Below the pieces are notes generated by a model, which did no database searches, was not told where the DNA came from, and saw only the letters and a list, made by a program, of their open reading frames with translations. This document shows, piece after piece, positions 48,970 to 60,516 of a stretch of 64,000 bases of DNA (positions are counted from its first letter, which is position 1; each line of letters starts with the position of its first letter). Both the position numbers and the translations under genes were made by a program. The stretch lies in NCBI RefSeq assembly GCF_000346465.2, contig NC_034010.1, positions 30,110,787-30,174,786 of the forward strand, in the 5' to 3' direction. Source of the DNA: Prunus persica (lineage: Eukaryota; Streptophyta; Magnoliopsida; Rosales; Rosaceae).

Positions 48970-50206
48970 GCAGTGATTTCTTGATGCTCTCAAAGTAATG
49001 ATCTTCTAAGTCGTTGGTGGTGTTTCCTTCCTACAACTTCAACTTCAACTTGAACTTAAGCTTGAGCTTTTGGTCTGATTATGTTACCAAATGACTCACC
49101 TCTCTAGGGCTCATGATGTGGCGGCCATCATCCTCGTATGTAAATATGCACAGTTAGCAGTATATGTGGAATCTGCAACCCTCCCTCTCTAAGGGACATA
49201 CAGAAAACACATGTAATTTTTTATTTATCAAAGTTTCGAAATTCTTTGCATCTCTACTCATCTGTACTGTATCATGATTTTTTATATCATCCAAACAAAG
49301 TAAAAAGTAGTTGATCAAGATTTTTAAAAAATAATAAAAAATAACTGGTTTGCCTAATGATAATAATAGACCGTACAATACAACTTGCCTTTGCAAATTG
49401 CATAGGAGGACACTTGCTTTAACAAAGAATAAGATGCTGCCCTTGTTTTATTTTCTTTCCATCTTTCTTGCGTGGTGGATGGAGAAACAACCTACCCAGG
49501 ACAGGAGACAACAAAAGAAAAGGAAAACCTTAAGGCGCGTTTGGACACGTCTCAAACAGAGCTAAAGTAGCCCATTCCAAGCTTCAGCCCAAGAAACTCA
49601 AGAGTGGCAACAACATGAATCATCGTATTTAGCCCAAGAAAAGAATAAAGAAACTAGCAGTCCTTTTATTTTTATTGGTTCCTGAAGACACAGACAGCAA
49701 AGTCTTGGTCTTGGATGTTACCTTACTCGAGAGCTGGGAGTAGGCTACTCGGAAAGAAAGAGGGAGAGAAGTCAGTGGCACGAAAGCATAATAAGATTCC
49801 AAATCACCAGTATCCCAAGTTCCCAACCCAAACCCAACGAAGCGATTCCGAGAGAGGCATGGGATTGGCAACAACCTTTTAGTTTTACAGAGAAAAACTG
49901 AAACTGCCCATTCCTATCTATCTCACCCACCCACCAAGGTAAAGCGTTCTGAGATCTCAGCTTGGTTTCTGTTTGCAATCAAATTCAAAACACTGTTTTT
50001 TGTGTGTGTGCTCAAAGCTATCAAATTCTTCTTGTATTGAATGTTATTTTTATGGGGAATCAAGATGTGCTTGTTAGAATTCAATTGGTTGGTAATTTCT
50101 CTGTCTTTGCACTTTCCTCTCAGTTGGCGATGACAATTGATCTTATCCGGAAATTTTGATGCACTGCAAGAATTGAGCTTTTCTTGGTGCCTTGTGCGTG
50201 TAAGTT

Positions 50207-50260
<54 letters not shown>

Positions 50261-51317
50261 CTTTTTACAAGCTGTTCCAATTCATGGATTCAATTCAATT
50301 AGACCATTATACAATTTGCCAATTACATTTGAGTTCATATAAAATCATGCGTTAGACTTGAATTCATCAGAAACTTCAACTCGGCATGTGTTACAATTTG
50401 CAAATCGAATCACCCTGGACTTGATACCAGTAGGAAGAAGACGTGCATGGCTTGTGAACCAAACCCATAAGTAATAATATGGTTTGGGGCAGAGAACGTG
50501 TGATGAACCATCTATTTTTCTCCCACCTAATTAGTATCATGTCATGTTCTTAATTCTAAATATATCTTGTTCATTCTGTTGAACTTGAAATACCCACGAT
50601 CCTGTATTATCTCTTCTAGACCTTCTCTGTTTTCTTGGATGGAATTAGCTTCAAGACTTTATTTATTGGTAAAATAAAAATGACATTCCTAGTTGACTCT
50701 GCAGGTCACATTTGAAGAGTCGTATACTCTAATTTGCCCATTCATTGTCATGGAAAGCGTCAGTCGAGGTAAATACTTAAAGTACAAAACTCTATTTCAC
50801 CTCTATTCCCGTGACTGTGCATAAACATATCGGATCTGTAATGGACCTTCTGCCTTTTTATCTTGGGAAAAAATGTCCTTGCAATTACCAGGTCAGGCTA
50901 ATAACCTCTAAGTTCAATTCTGAACCAACCTAATGATTTTTGAAAGTTCAAAACAACTGCCCAGATGCCATTAATAGAGGACAGAGAGTAGAGGATATCA
51001 GTAATTTTCAACTTTCTTAATTTCGTATCTAACTGGATACTTGAACGTATCTTGTTATCACTCAATGAAGATGCTAATCTTCATCAGTTTGTGGGCTTCA
51101 TAGACACATCAGGCTTTCAAAACTTGTGAATGTCGTATTGCTTTGTTTATTTATGCTTTGTCAATATGGAAATTATTGTATGGCATCATTTCTCTTGCAG
51201 TTGACAGAAACTACTGCATGGCTTTTGTGGCTGATGTGGCATAAATGGAAGGAGAAATTCATGTGCAAATTCTCCAAGTCTATCAAATTTTTGCAGGGGA
51301 TTGACCACACAATCCCA
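48970..51317 (+). other. GNAT gene leader and promoter
   Basis: No coding exon seen. AGCCCA site II motifs at about 49569 and 49587 precede a probable 5′ UTR exon ending at about 49939 (CCAAG|GTAAAG). The matching acceptor is TTTTTGCAG at 51288–51296, 21 bp before the ATG, so a 1.36-kb UTR intron is likely. It contains a (TC)n run of about 56 bp. Confidence 0.5.
50201..50257. repeat. (TC)n microsatellite
   Basis: About 28 TC repeats in the putative GNAT 5′ UTR intron; among the longest simple repeats in the window. Confidence 0.95.
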
Positions 51318-52768
51318 ATGGTGAACCCAAAACTTTCCCGCCGTCCAACCATATCCTACAGGCCTATACAACCATCTGACCTTGAGATCTTAGAGCAAAT
51401 CCATGCTGATTTATTTCCCATTAGGTACGTAATCTCATTTGATACTTTCTCGTGGGTATGTTCTTTGCTACAGTAACACAGCTTCCTCACTAAAGATTTT
51501 GTCAATCTCTGCAGGTATGAGGCTGAGTTTTTTCAAAATGTAGTCAATGGACATGATATTGTGTCATGGGCAGCTGTTGATCGAAGTCGTCCAAATGGTC
51601 AAAGTGATGAACTTATTGGATTTGTAACCGCCCGAATTGTTCTTGCCAAAGAAAGTGAGGTGGGTCCTCTGTATTTCTAGCATTCTTTCTTCCTGTGTGC
51701 ATCTGTAGAGAGGAACCAGCACTAATTCCCTCAACCATAAAACCATAATGGAGAAAGGATTGGATCCTAGGTCTTTGGTATCTACCAGTAGCAGATTGGT
51801 AATAAGGAAATGGTTGATTAAAAAAAGTTATTGTGGTTATTATTTGGTCTTTCTGTTTTAATTGAAACCATGGAACTTGTGAGTACTTACGGAGGTTGAC
51901 ATTCAAGATATTGCTAGTATAAGAAAGTATAGGTTTGCTGCAATTTTCTTTTTATTGTTAAATTTCCTGAGTTACCCTCACTCTTTTATGAACAAAACAT
52001 TGGCCCTGTAGATAGGGGATCTGCTCAGTTACGAACCGTCAAAATCAGATCAGACATTAATCTACATTCTGACACTGGGAGTTGTAGAATCTTTCAGAAA
52101 TCTTGGCATAGGTAAGGGTTTGTCTCTTGTTTGATATGAATTCTTAGACTTTGTTTCACTATATGACCATATATATAATTTGTTTCTCCTTGGACTTGCA
52201 GCTTCAGCACTTATTCGTGAGGTCATAAAATATGCCTCAAGTATTCCAACCTGCCGAGGAATTTACTTGCATGTCATTTCTTACAATAATGCGGCAATCC
52301 ATTTGTACAAGAAAATGTCATTCATGTGTGTAAGAAGGTTGCAAGGCTTTTACTTGATCAATGGTCAGCATTATGATTCGTATCTGTTTGTTTACTATGT
52401 AAATGGTGGCCGATCTCCTTGTTCACCATTGTAAGTAGAACACCCTTCATTTTTGGTTGATTCTGATATTCCATATTATTTTCTGAACATTTTGATTATG
52501 GGATGATGAGATTCTGTACTGCGGGTCATTATAGATTAGACACACTTATGGTAATTTAACAATTGATATTTGATGTTGCAGAGAGCTTGTTACAGGGACG
52601 CTGAATTTGATGAGGAATGGGCTTAAGTCTGTGTTTGCAAGGCTACGGAAGAAGGAAGACAGGAAGGTCTCAAAATGGGGGAAATGTAAAGAAACGCATT
52701 GCCTTATATCGACTACACAAAGCAGGAGAAACCTGACAACGGAGTGTACAGGGTATGAGTGTGTTTGA
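51318..52768 (+). CDS. NAA60: GNAT N-acetyltransferase, NAA60-like
   Basis: GCN5-related N-acetyltransferase, probably modifying protein N-termini as does NAA60. Five coding exons: 51318–51424, 51515–51659, 52012–52111, 52202–52430, 52582–52768; 255 aa. The GNAT fold is visible as YRPIQPSDLEILEQIHADLF, ELIGFVTARIVLA and TLIYILTLGV. The acetyl-CoA-binding motif is VESFRNLGIASALIREV (R-x-x-G-x-A form), then IYLHVISYNNAAIHLYKKMSF. YYVNGGRSPCSP follows. The C-terminal ~60 residues are basic with Cys and could contact the membrane, as in NAA60 of Golgi or plasma membrane. It corresponds to At5g16800. Confidence 0.93.
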
Positions 52769-53742
52769 TTTGTTTGTTTATATTAGAGGGCTTGGAATTT
52801 GGATCGACAGACACAGACTGGGAGAGATGAGCAGCAAAAGTATTAATTAATTAATTAGCAATCCATTGTATTGTTATTTGTATACCTAACTACCCTATTT
52901 CTTGTGTTTAACCATGGCATATAATTACTTTTACATTACCATCTATTTTAATTTTTATGCATGGAATGGAATAAACGATGTTGTGTTGTTGTAACTTGTA
53001 CCTGTTTGTTTGTTATTTTATATTTTATTCTTTTGCCTTTGGAATCTAATTATATATATGTAACATAGATACACCAAGACCAGAGCACAACGAGCTAGTA
53101 ATCCTCCTCCTCCTCCTCAACACCCAATCTCGAAATCCAAACCTAAACCTTAAATCCTAAACCCATCGAGGTGCGACGTCCGAAGACCGAAGACCGAAGA
53201 CCGAAGCTAGCTAGCAGCAGTGCCACCAGTCTTCAAATGTTGGGGTTACAATTGGAATTAACATTTTTAAAAACATAAATGCGAATTCACACAACTCACT
53301 AACTAACTAGCCTAGCTAACATCATTCAAATTTCAATATAAGAGGCAGGGAGGGAGGGACGGCCAAGAATCAAGATTTATTTTTTAGTTGACTACGTCTT
53401 CTCCTAACCTAACTAAATATAGAGAGCGTCTTGATCTTGAATCGAAAGGCTTTGATCCTCTGCCAGGTACAAAACTAGGTCATGTGATCTAGTCTTGTGG
53501 TGTGTCCGTTAATTAAGATTAAGAATTAAGGATTAGAGAGGGAGAGTTGCATGCATATGCATTGCCTTGATTTGTGGGGCGCCTCATCTTCTTAGGCGCG
53601 ACTGCCATATATAAATAGGGTAAGGGTCAGACGCAGAAATCAAAAAGAAAAAAGAAAAAAAAAAGGATTGGAAAAATAAAAGAACGGATATAGAGAATCC
53701 TCCTCCTCATCGTATCAAGAAAATAGAGTGAAAAGTAAGAAA
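52769..53742. other. Spacer and EXL promoter
   Basis: No gene seen. It contains a 7-bp tandem repeat (CCGAAGA)n at about 53180–53206, telo-like CCTAAACC motifs near 53145–53165 and, near the right end, a TATA box. Confidence 0.55.
53608..53617 (+). promoter_or_regulatory. TATA box of the EXORDIUM-like gene
   Basis: TATATAAATA, 135 bp upstream of the ATG at 53743; transcription would begin near 53640, giving a leader of about 100 nt. Confidence 0.6.
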
Positions 53743-55047
53743 ATGGCTGCCTCATTGATGGGAAGTGGCCAGCGCCTTGCCGCTCTGGCGCTCTGCCTTA
53801 TACTCCTCCTGGATATTACGATGCCTAGTTTGGTTTTGGCCAATAAGGCCAAAGGAGGAGGACATCCTCGTGGCGGACGTGGACGTGCACAAAAAGGTAG
53901 TGGGCATAAAGGAGGCGGTGGTGGACATAAAGGTGGAAAAGGTGGTGGGCCAAAGGGAGGTGGTGGGCCTAAAGGAGGCGGTGGGCCAAAAGGAGGTGGT
54001 GTAGCTCCAAGTGTTCCTAATCCTAAACCTAATCCAAATCCAGTTGGCGGTGGAATTCCTAAACATAAGCCTAATCCTGTTCCTGTGATTCATCCTAATC
54101 CTAATCCTAATCCTGTGATTCCTCCTAATCCTGTGATTCCTACTAATCCTATTCCAGCTGGTGGTGCACCTGGGGGTGGCGGCGTTCCTGTTCCTGAAGC
54201 TGGGAAAGGCATCATATACCACGGAGGGCCTCTGCTCACCGGGGTCCTCAATCTCTCCATCCTATTTTACGGTCAGTTCACGGCCGAACAAAAGAACGTC
54301 GTCAGGAGTTTCCTGAGGTCCCTCGAGAACACCGAGAACGACCACATAGCCTCCGCGCACAGGTGGTGGGACATCGTCGAGTCCTACCAACTATTCACCA
54401 ATAAGCCCGGCCTGGACCCCACCGCTGCCCCACCAAGACTCCGGATCAAAGTGGGCACTCAGCAGAGTGACGACAAGTACACAGTGGGGAAGGTGTTGAC
54501 CATTGACTTCATCAACTCCCTGTTCAAGAAGGCCGACTCCGGGAAGCCCAACACTCTTGTCGTACTCTTCACGGGGAGCCAAGTGACGGTGCAAGGGCTG
54601 TGCAGAGGCAAATGTTACGAACACGGCTTGGTTGATAACAAACCCTATCTCATCGTCGGCAACCCCGAAATCGAGTGCCCCGGAGCTTGTGCCTGGCCCT
54701 TCAACAGGCTCGAATACGGCGTTCCAAACCAGGTCACGGTGAAGCCCCCCAACGGCAACGCCGGCATTGATGCCATGCTCATCAACTTCGCCTCCGGCTT
54801 GGCTGCTGCAGTCACCAACCCCTTCAATACCGGATTCTTCAAACCCGGACCCAAGGACGACCCCATCGAGGCCGGCACCGCCTGCGATAACATCTTCGGA
54901 AGCGGCGCAGTCCCTGGCCAGACCGGAAAGGTTGAGCTCGACCCCGCTTCGGGTGGATCCTACAATGCCATTGGAGAGAAGGGTATGAAGTTCATGCTCC
55001 CCTCCGTGTGGAACCCACGCACCAACAACTGCTGGACCGCCTTGTAA
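53743..55047 (+). CDS. EXL: EXORDIUM-like (phosphate-induced 1) protein with Gly/Pro-rich N-terminus
   Basis: Secreted apoplastic protein of the PHI-1/EXORDIUM family, linked to brassinosteroid- and carbon-dependent growth. Intronless, 434 aa. The ATG at 53743 (MAASLMGSGQRL) starts a clear signal peptide to about residue 34. Residues ~35–90 are Gly/Lys/His-rich with GGPKGG-type repeats, and ~90–150 are PNP-rich (PNPKPNPNPVGGG, HPNPNPNPVIPPNP). The PHI-1 domain starts near KGIIYHGGPLLTGVLNLSIL and is complete: WDIVESYQLFTNK, VVLFTGSQVTVQGLCRGKCY, CAWPFNRLEYGVPN, INFASGLAAAVTNPF and a C-terminal NAIGEKGMKFMLPSVW. The low-complexity front is not part of standard EXO. Its DNA is A/T-richer than the GC-rich PHI-1 part, suggesting repeat expansion. 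Confidence 0.93.
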   Translation: MAASLMGSGQRLAALALCLILLLDITMPSLVLANKAKGGGHPRGGRGRAQKGSGHKGGGGGHKGGKGGGPKGGGGPKGGGGPKGGGVAPSVPNPKPNPNPVGGGIPKHKPNPVPVIHPNPNPNPVIPPNPVIPTNPIPAGGAPGGGGVPVPEAGKGIIYHGGPLLTGVLNLSILFYGQFTAEQKNVVRSFLRSLENTENDHIASAHRWWDIVESYQLFTNKPGLDPTAAPPRLRIKVGTQQSDDKYTVGKVLTIDFINSLFKKADSGKPNTLVVLFTGSQVTVQGLCRGKCYEHGLVDNKPYLIVGNPEIECPGACAWPFNRLEYGVPNQVTVKPPNGNAGIDAMLINFASGLAAAVTNPFNTGFFKPGPKDDPIEAGTACDNIFGSGAVPGQTGKVELDPASGGSYNAIGEKGMKFMLPSVWNPRTNNCWTAL

Positions 55048-55386
55048 CTGTAAGTTAACCCAAATGTTCTCGTCATAAATATATAACAACAATAACTTAA
55101 AATCAAAACCAGTTTTCCAGTTTTACAGCAGCTCACCGGCCCCCATGCATTCATGCAGCTGGATTGATGCGGAAAATAATCCTTATAGCAATGCTTCATC
55201 CATGTAATTTTCCCTTTTTGTTTGTCTTTTTTGTCTCCATTGACATGACCCCTCGTCATCCTGCTATGCATGACGTCATGTCTTGTAATTTTCAGACAAT
55301 GAAATCGAGATTTTGTAATCTAATTATCTCTTCATTAATTACTAATGTTCTTAAGTCCCTTTATTAATTTGCTCCAAAGCCCAATT
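55048..55386. other. EXL 3′ UTR and flank
   Basis: No gene seen. Confidence 0.5.
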
Positions 55387-55686
55387 GGGGGTGGGCATGA
55401 GTTGGGTTGGGTTGGTTTTATTCCCAATTTATAACCCAACTAGCGGTTTATAATTTTTTGGACCCAAGACCCATTTATTATTAAGTCAACTTAACTCAAC
55501 CTGAACTTTTTGTAATTGGGTTGGATGGTTTAGTCAATTAATTCAAAATTAAGTCTACTTTTAAGTTTTAGTTTCAACACATACATGATGGTTTATCATT
55601 TTTCGAATCCAAGACTCGTTCATTTTTAAATCAATCCAATCCAACTCAGTATGATCTAGTTGACCCAAAATTGTGCCCACCCCTAC
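55387..55686. mobile_element. hAT-type MITE
   Basis: A 300-bp non-coding element with ends GGGGTGGGCA (left) and TGCCCACCCC (right). It is flanked by GCCCAATT (55379–55386) and GCCCAATA (55687–55694), a near-perfect 8-bp duplication as expected for hAT. The interior is rich in AACCCAA and TTGGGTT. Confidence 0.75.
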
Positions 55687-55699
55687 GCCCAATAGTTTT

Positions 55700-55950
55700 C
55701 TTTCTAATTCTGTTTTGGACGACTTTTGAGCCTGATTCAAAGTTACTGGGCCGACTTATGGGTCTCATTTCACGTTATTGGGTCGACTTCTTGATCGTCT
55801 TGTGGGCGTGATTTCACGTTATTGGGTTGCCTTATGGGCATGATTTCACGTTATTGTTCCTTCTTCTCGGTCTGATTTCACGTTATTGTGCCGTCTTCTG
55901 GGCCTGTTGTCATGTCATTGGGCTGCCTTCTCGGCTTGTTTACAATTGTT
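55700..55950 (+). repeat. Second, decayed cluster of the ATTGGGCC minisatellite
   Basis: About seven units of about 32 bp. Examples start TTACTGGGCCGACTTATGGG, then TTATTGGGTCGACTTCTTGA, with a conserved TGATTTCACG tail. It is the same family as the array at 40.5–42.06 kb, but with a more uniform tail and more mutated GGGCC boxes. Confidence 0.85.
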
Positions 55951-56077
55951 GCAGGCGAGTTATGACATCAATAATACAAAAGTTGAAAGCTAAAAAGTTG
56001 AATTATAAGTAAAAGATGCATTAATTTTATTTTAAAGGGCAAATGGATGGAGTTAAATGAGATAGGAAAATGAAAAG

Positions 56078-56706
56078 CTAAGAGGGCCTGGGTAGAGGTA
56101 GAGATTGTTTGTTGAGGAGATGGGTCTTTGCGACCTCTGCAATGTTTTTGAAAGGGTCGATAGACACAAGGGAGGAGGTGTTGGGAGCAGCGTCTTCCTT
56201 GACATCAAACTCAATTGTGGTTTTGATGATGCAGCAGCAGGAGGAATAATCAGCTTCTACTTTCTCAATGATTTCGAAGCGAACTCTGTAAAGGCTCAAT
56301 CCAAGCTCCACAAGTCCACCTTCAATCACCTCTACTTCCTTGACCCGCTTTTCATGATCCACTTTTGTGAACTTTTCCTTATGCACACCAGAACCTGCCC
56401 AGTACTCCAATCAAAGCAATTTAAAATGCATTATTAATTCAGCAAACAAGTTTTGCAATTATAAACATATACTAATTGCAATTATAAACATAAATAATAA
56501 AAAAGCAAGGAATTATTACCAGATGCAAATGTTACTTTGAGAATAGTGCCAACCCCTCCATCACCTTGTATGAGTTCAACTTTGTCAATCAGATTTGGAA
56601 GTGCTTGTTCCACGAGTTTTGCCAGTTCAAGTGAGCCGTAGAGATCCCATGCTTGGCTTGCAGACACGTTCACTTCCAACTCATGCAAAACTTGCCCAAT
56701 CGCCAT
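56078..56706 (-). CDS. Bet v 1 / MLP-like (NCS-like) protein
   Basis: Small hydrophobic-ligand-binding protein of the Bet v 1 superfamily. The MLP or S-norcoclaurine-synthase-like branch fits best, but catalysis is not implied. Two exons: 56706–56520 and 56394–56078; 167 aa. The glycine loop reads GDGGVGTILKVTF, and the intron follows it at the position common to PR-10/MLP genes. The strand KFTKVDHEKRVKEVEVIEGG and the C-terminal helix (SIDPFKNIAEVAKTHLL) complete the fold. The tail is NKQSLPLPRPS. ATG is the only plausible start (MAIGQVLHELEV). Confidence 0.88.
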
Positions 56707-57274
56707 CCGATGATGATGATGAAGATGAAGATGATCTCTATAGTCTAGGTGTACCTAACTAGCTAGCTTGCTTAATTTTCTCTGCTTGCTTGCTGATGGT
56801 TTCTTTATATGTGTGTGTGACTGTGTGCCACGTGTGATAAATTACAAGGTCTCTTATCACAGAATATGTGTCAATATTCACATCACAAGATGCCTAAACC
56901 TGCTATATGTATACTAGAAGATGTCGACGGGTTCATGTATAATATACGTATTGGGTAAGTAATGTACAGCCGGCGGGCATGTAATATGTTTTATCGAACA
57001 TATATAATATATGCTCAACTAAACAACAAAACAGACTGCACCATTCACAATAGCTAGCTTTGCATAGCTTACCACTACACTACTTGTGTACTTTTTCTTT
57101 TATTTCAATGTTTATTATTATTATTTTATTTTGTTTGCGAGGATCAGTTCAGTATCATAATTCTCTTTATATTCTCTTTCAGCATAAACATAAATATTTT
57201 ATGTTTTCCTTGGGGTATACTGTCCTGTGTTAATATAAAGATACGTATATCAGAGATATATATGCTCTCAGTCT

Positions 57275-57360
57275 CAGAGACCAAGGACTCATAATATATT
57301 TAAAGGAGTAAGGACAGAGACCAAGGACTCATAATATATTTAAAGGAGTAAGGACAGAGA
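57275..57360. repeat. 40-bp tandem duplication
   Basis: Two identical 40-bp copies, each starting CAGAGACCAAGGACTCATAA and ending GTAAGGA, with the start of a third copy at 57355. A (TC)n run follows immediately. Confidence 0.93.
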
Positions 57361-57399
<39 letters not shown>

Positions 57400-58806
57400 G
57401 CATTGCATTGCATTGTCTTCGATCGGCCCCAAAGACCAAGTTAAGAAGATGCTTTATACAGCAGCAAGGCCGTCCCGTCGTCATGACCTCATGTCACAAC
57501 ATGGACGTTCAGCTGTACATCGAATACGAATATGCCACACAACACCATTCTCTGAGTTTTGGTAATTAATAAGATCCCTCAATATTCTGCACTTATACGT
57601 TATATATAATAAAGGCAAGTTGATTGATATATAATGGCAACGCAAGCGTACGTCATCTATGGGCTATTGCAATTTGCAACCATCCAAACAGTCGAAAGCA
57701 AATTCTTTTGCCATTCATATAAGATAGTTTTTTCACATATCACTGTGTTATTAGTCGGGAATAGCAAAACAATGATATTCCTATTATAAATAAGTTTTTT
57801 TGAATTCTACGGGCGATTATTGTCTTGGATAGTGTTGTTTTTCATTTTCAAGGTAGGAAAGGAATATTGCATTTCCAAATTGGAAGTGTTAAGATAAATA
57901 TGGATTGACTAAGAAAAATGGCATGGTTTGGAAATTGGAAAGTGGAAGTGGATAATGATGAAAGCTTTATTGTATTTTAGAAGAAGGAAACTAAGTATAT
58001 CCACAAGACAAGATAAGACAAGATTCATTCGATAAGCATTCATTAGTGTCAATATTATACTTACTTATACCAAGACGAGGCTTTACCTTGCCGGGATGAA
58101 TTTTCATACCTCCCAAAATGTTTAAATGTTACTGCATGCATGATGCATTGCTCCGGATTTGCTTTTAACCCTTGCTACCTAGTAGGCCATAGCGTTACGG
58201 AACATTCTTACCGTTACTTCAGAATTAACATCAGCAAGAAAAAAAAGCCGGCCCTTCTCTATCTTCTTCTTCTTTTATTGTTTTTTATTATTATATTTAT
58301 TCCAACAAATCCTTTCTACTCGGTTTTCTTTGGCCAGTCTTAGGCCTCCAAGAAGTTGAGTAGTTACAATTCATAGCATCTGCAAGCATGCATGCTATGA
58401 GTCTATGACATTGACAACAAGGACAGTCGTCATGAGTGTCAAACAAAGGTTATGGTTGCTCTGAAAAAGGCAGCGGATAGTTGAATTAAACGGCTTTGTG
58501 TACAATACCTTATACTTATTACAAAACGTTACTTGCTTGAATATAAGTTTTACTTACTTTTGACTTTTGAATCATTTCAGTAGAATAATGTCAATATGGA
58601 AATTATAGTTGAAAAATATAAAACGTACATCCAGTAGCAAAAAGTGTTATTTTCATTGTGTATGAAATTTTTTCTCTTATGACATCTCATGATCGATTCA
58701 TGAAGAAAACGGAAGGGATCCCATGTCAAGCTATCTTTTCTGCTTTTTTTTCTTTCCCTTTCCCAATAATCAAGATTCAGAGAGCTTTGTTATTTCAAGA
58801 CATCAT

Positions 58807-58826
58807 CATGCATGCATGCATGCATC
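58807..58826 (+). promoter_or_regulatory. RY-repeat cluster upstream of MYB
   Basis: Overlapping CATGCATG units about 270 bp upstream of the MYB ATG. RY motifs are bound by B3 factors (ABI3/FUS3/LEC2) in seeds, which would suit a seed-coat MYB. Function is inference; (ATGC)n could also be plain simple repeat. Confidence 0.4.
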
Positions 58827-59095
58827 CATCCACACAGACACAGTCACATAGTACTCTATATATACTCCCTGTTACATGTTATAATATTAATCACCAAGCT
58901 GCTAGGCTCACAATTAATTATACATCTACTCCAAGGTTTGAATATTATAACATATTTGTCTCGACATCTTGTTTTTGCTACTTAACTCGTATATATTTGT
59001 TTATGATCAAGCTAGCTAGCTTGCTGGGCCCTTTAATTAGTTTCCTAACTTTTTATTTTGGTTCAGAAGTAAAAGTAGTTGATTTTGTTTGATTA

Positions 59096-60516
59096 ATGAT
59101 GGGGAGATCAGCATCAGCATCAGGTTGGTGTGATGAAAAGAGCAGCTCAGTAAAGAAAGGGCCATGGACACCGGAGGAGGATGAAAAGCTGGTGGAATAC
59201 ATAAAAAGATATGGGCATGGGAGTTGGAGAGCTCTGCCCAAGCTTGCAGGCTTGAACAGGTGCGGAAAGAGTTGCAGGCTCAGATGGACCAACTATCTCA
59301 GGCCTGATATCAAGAGGGGAAACTTCTCCCAGGAAGAAGAGCAAACCATCATCAACCTCCATGCTCTTGTTGGAAACAAGTACGTATATATAGCTAGTCT
59401 TTCTATATAAACTTCTTCTGCTGCTTATATATAAAGGTTTAACTAATTCATGTACGTACATACAAATTTATAATTAATTCAAAACGCAGATGGTCGGCCA
59501 TAGCTAATAATCTTCCAGGAAGGACGGATAACGAAATCAAGAACTTTTGGAATACTCATTTGAAGAAAAAGTTGCTCCAAATGGGCATCGATCCTGTTAC
59601 CGACAGGCCAATCACAGCTAATAATAGTGATAATATTCATAATCTGTACTATCTCATGATCAATCATATTCTCTCCAGTTTGGCACCGCAGTTGCTTGCT
59701 TCTTCTGGCACATGCAGCAGCTTGGCTAATAATAATTTGATGATGAATATGAATCCATGGGGTGCTGATCTCATGAGGCTCCACTACTCCGACGCCAAAA
59801 TCCAAGTCCTGCGAAACATACTAGTACAACAACTCCTAAGCAGCACTAGCACTCCAAATGCGGAAGCAGCTTTTAATTATCTTTTGCCATCGTATTCATC
59901 ATCATCAGTTCATGATCATATTGATCATGAATATTCAAGAGTCAGTATTAATCATTATAATTATTTTCCTCATCTCCAAGGTTTTGGCAACGGCGGCGCC
60001 CCAATTGGTTTTGTTCCACAAAATCCCACTCATGCTAGTGCTCAGCCGTCCAACTTAAGTTCAAACATTTCAGGCCTACTCAAAGCTCTTCATGATCTTG
60101 ATCATAGCCAGCCGCCACGTGCACCCCCGGTACTAGTACCATCCAGCGGCAGCGGGACCGGGACGTCTGATAAATTATTGGGATATGATGATCATGCAAC
60201 CGTCTTCTCTAGTACTACTGGCTCAAACAAGATTTGTACCAACAACAACAACAACAACAACAGAGATCATAGCCAGCAGCTTCAGCTTGGAGGTAGCTCA
60301 TCATCATATGCAACTCCAACAGATCAATTACCACTTTTGGTCCGCTCAGCTGCACCCTCTCCCGAAACTTCCGCTGCCAATCCCACTGTGGAAAACAATA
60401 TCTCAAATACTACTTATTCAACCACCTTTGAAGCTTGGGGGAATCCTCCTGATCTTATGGATCACGACGACGATGCAACTAATCACTCCTACTGGAAAGA
60501 CATCTTCATGGAGTAA
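59096..60516 (+). CDS. MYB9: R2R3-MYB transcription factor (MYB9/MYB107 type)
   Basis: Nuclear transcription factor; MYB9 and MYB107 control suberin in seed coat and root. Two exons in the simple model: 59096–59379 and 59490–60516, 435–436 aa (ATGs at 59096 and 59099; MGRS is the family start). R2 is [20 protein letters not shown] to [13 protein letters not shown]3 is [20 protein letters not shown] to [15 protein letters not shown], with all expected Trp. The bHLH-interaction signature in R3 is absent. The intron that many R2R3 genes have in R2 is missing; the only clear intron is in R3. The C-terminus is Asn/Ser/His-rich. At 60513 a perfect donor (GA|GTAAGT) overlaps the stop. Splicing to TTGCAG|C at 60656 would replace it with LASLQTWPIS, ending at 60689. 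By neighbourhood it corresponds to At5g16770. Confidence 0.92.

Larger units (their letters stand above)
56707..59095. other. Spacer and MYB promoter
   Basis: No supported gene. It contains a 40-bp tandem duplication (57275–57360), a (TC)n run (about 57363–57396), and RY-type CATGCATG clusters at about 58132–58140, 58386–58394 and 58807–58826. Confidence 0.55.

Noticed and set aside
53752..54222. 156-aa minus-strand frame
   Set aside because: Antisense shadow of the EXL Gly/Pro repeats.
54391..55092. 233-aa minus-strand frame
   Set aside because: Antisense of the GC-rich PHI-1 domain; no known family.
58658..59092. 144-aa plus-strand frame upstream of MYB
   Set aside because: Low-complexity, covers RY/ATGC repeats and the MYB leader; promoter sequence.
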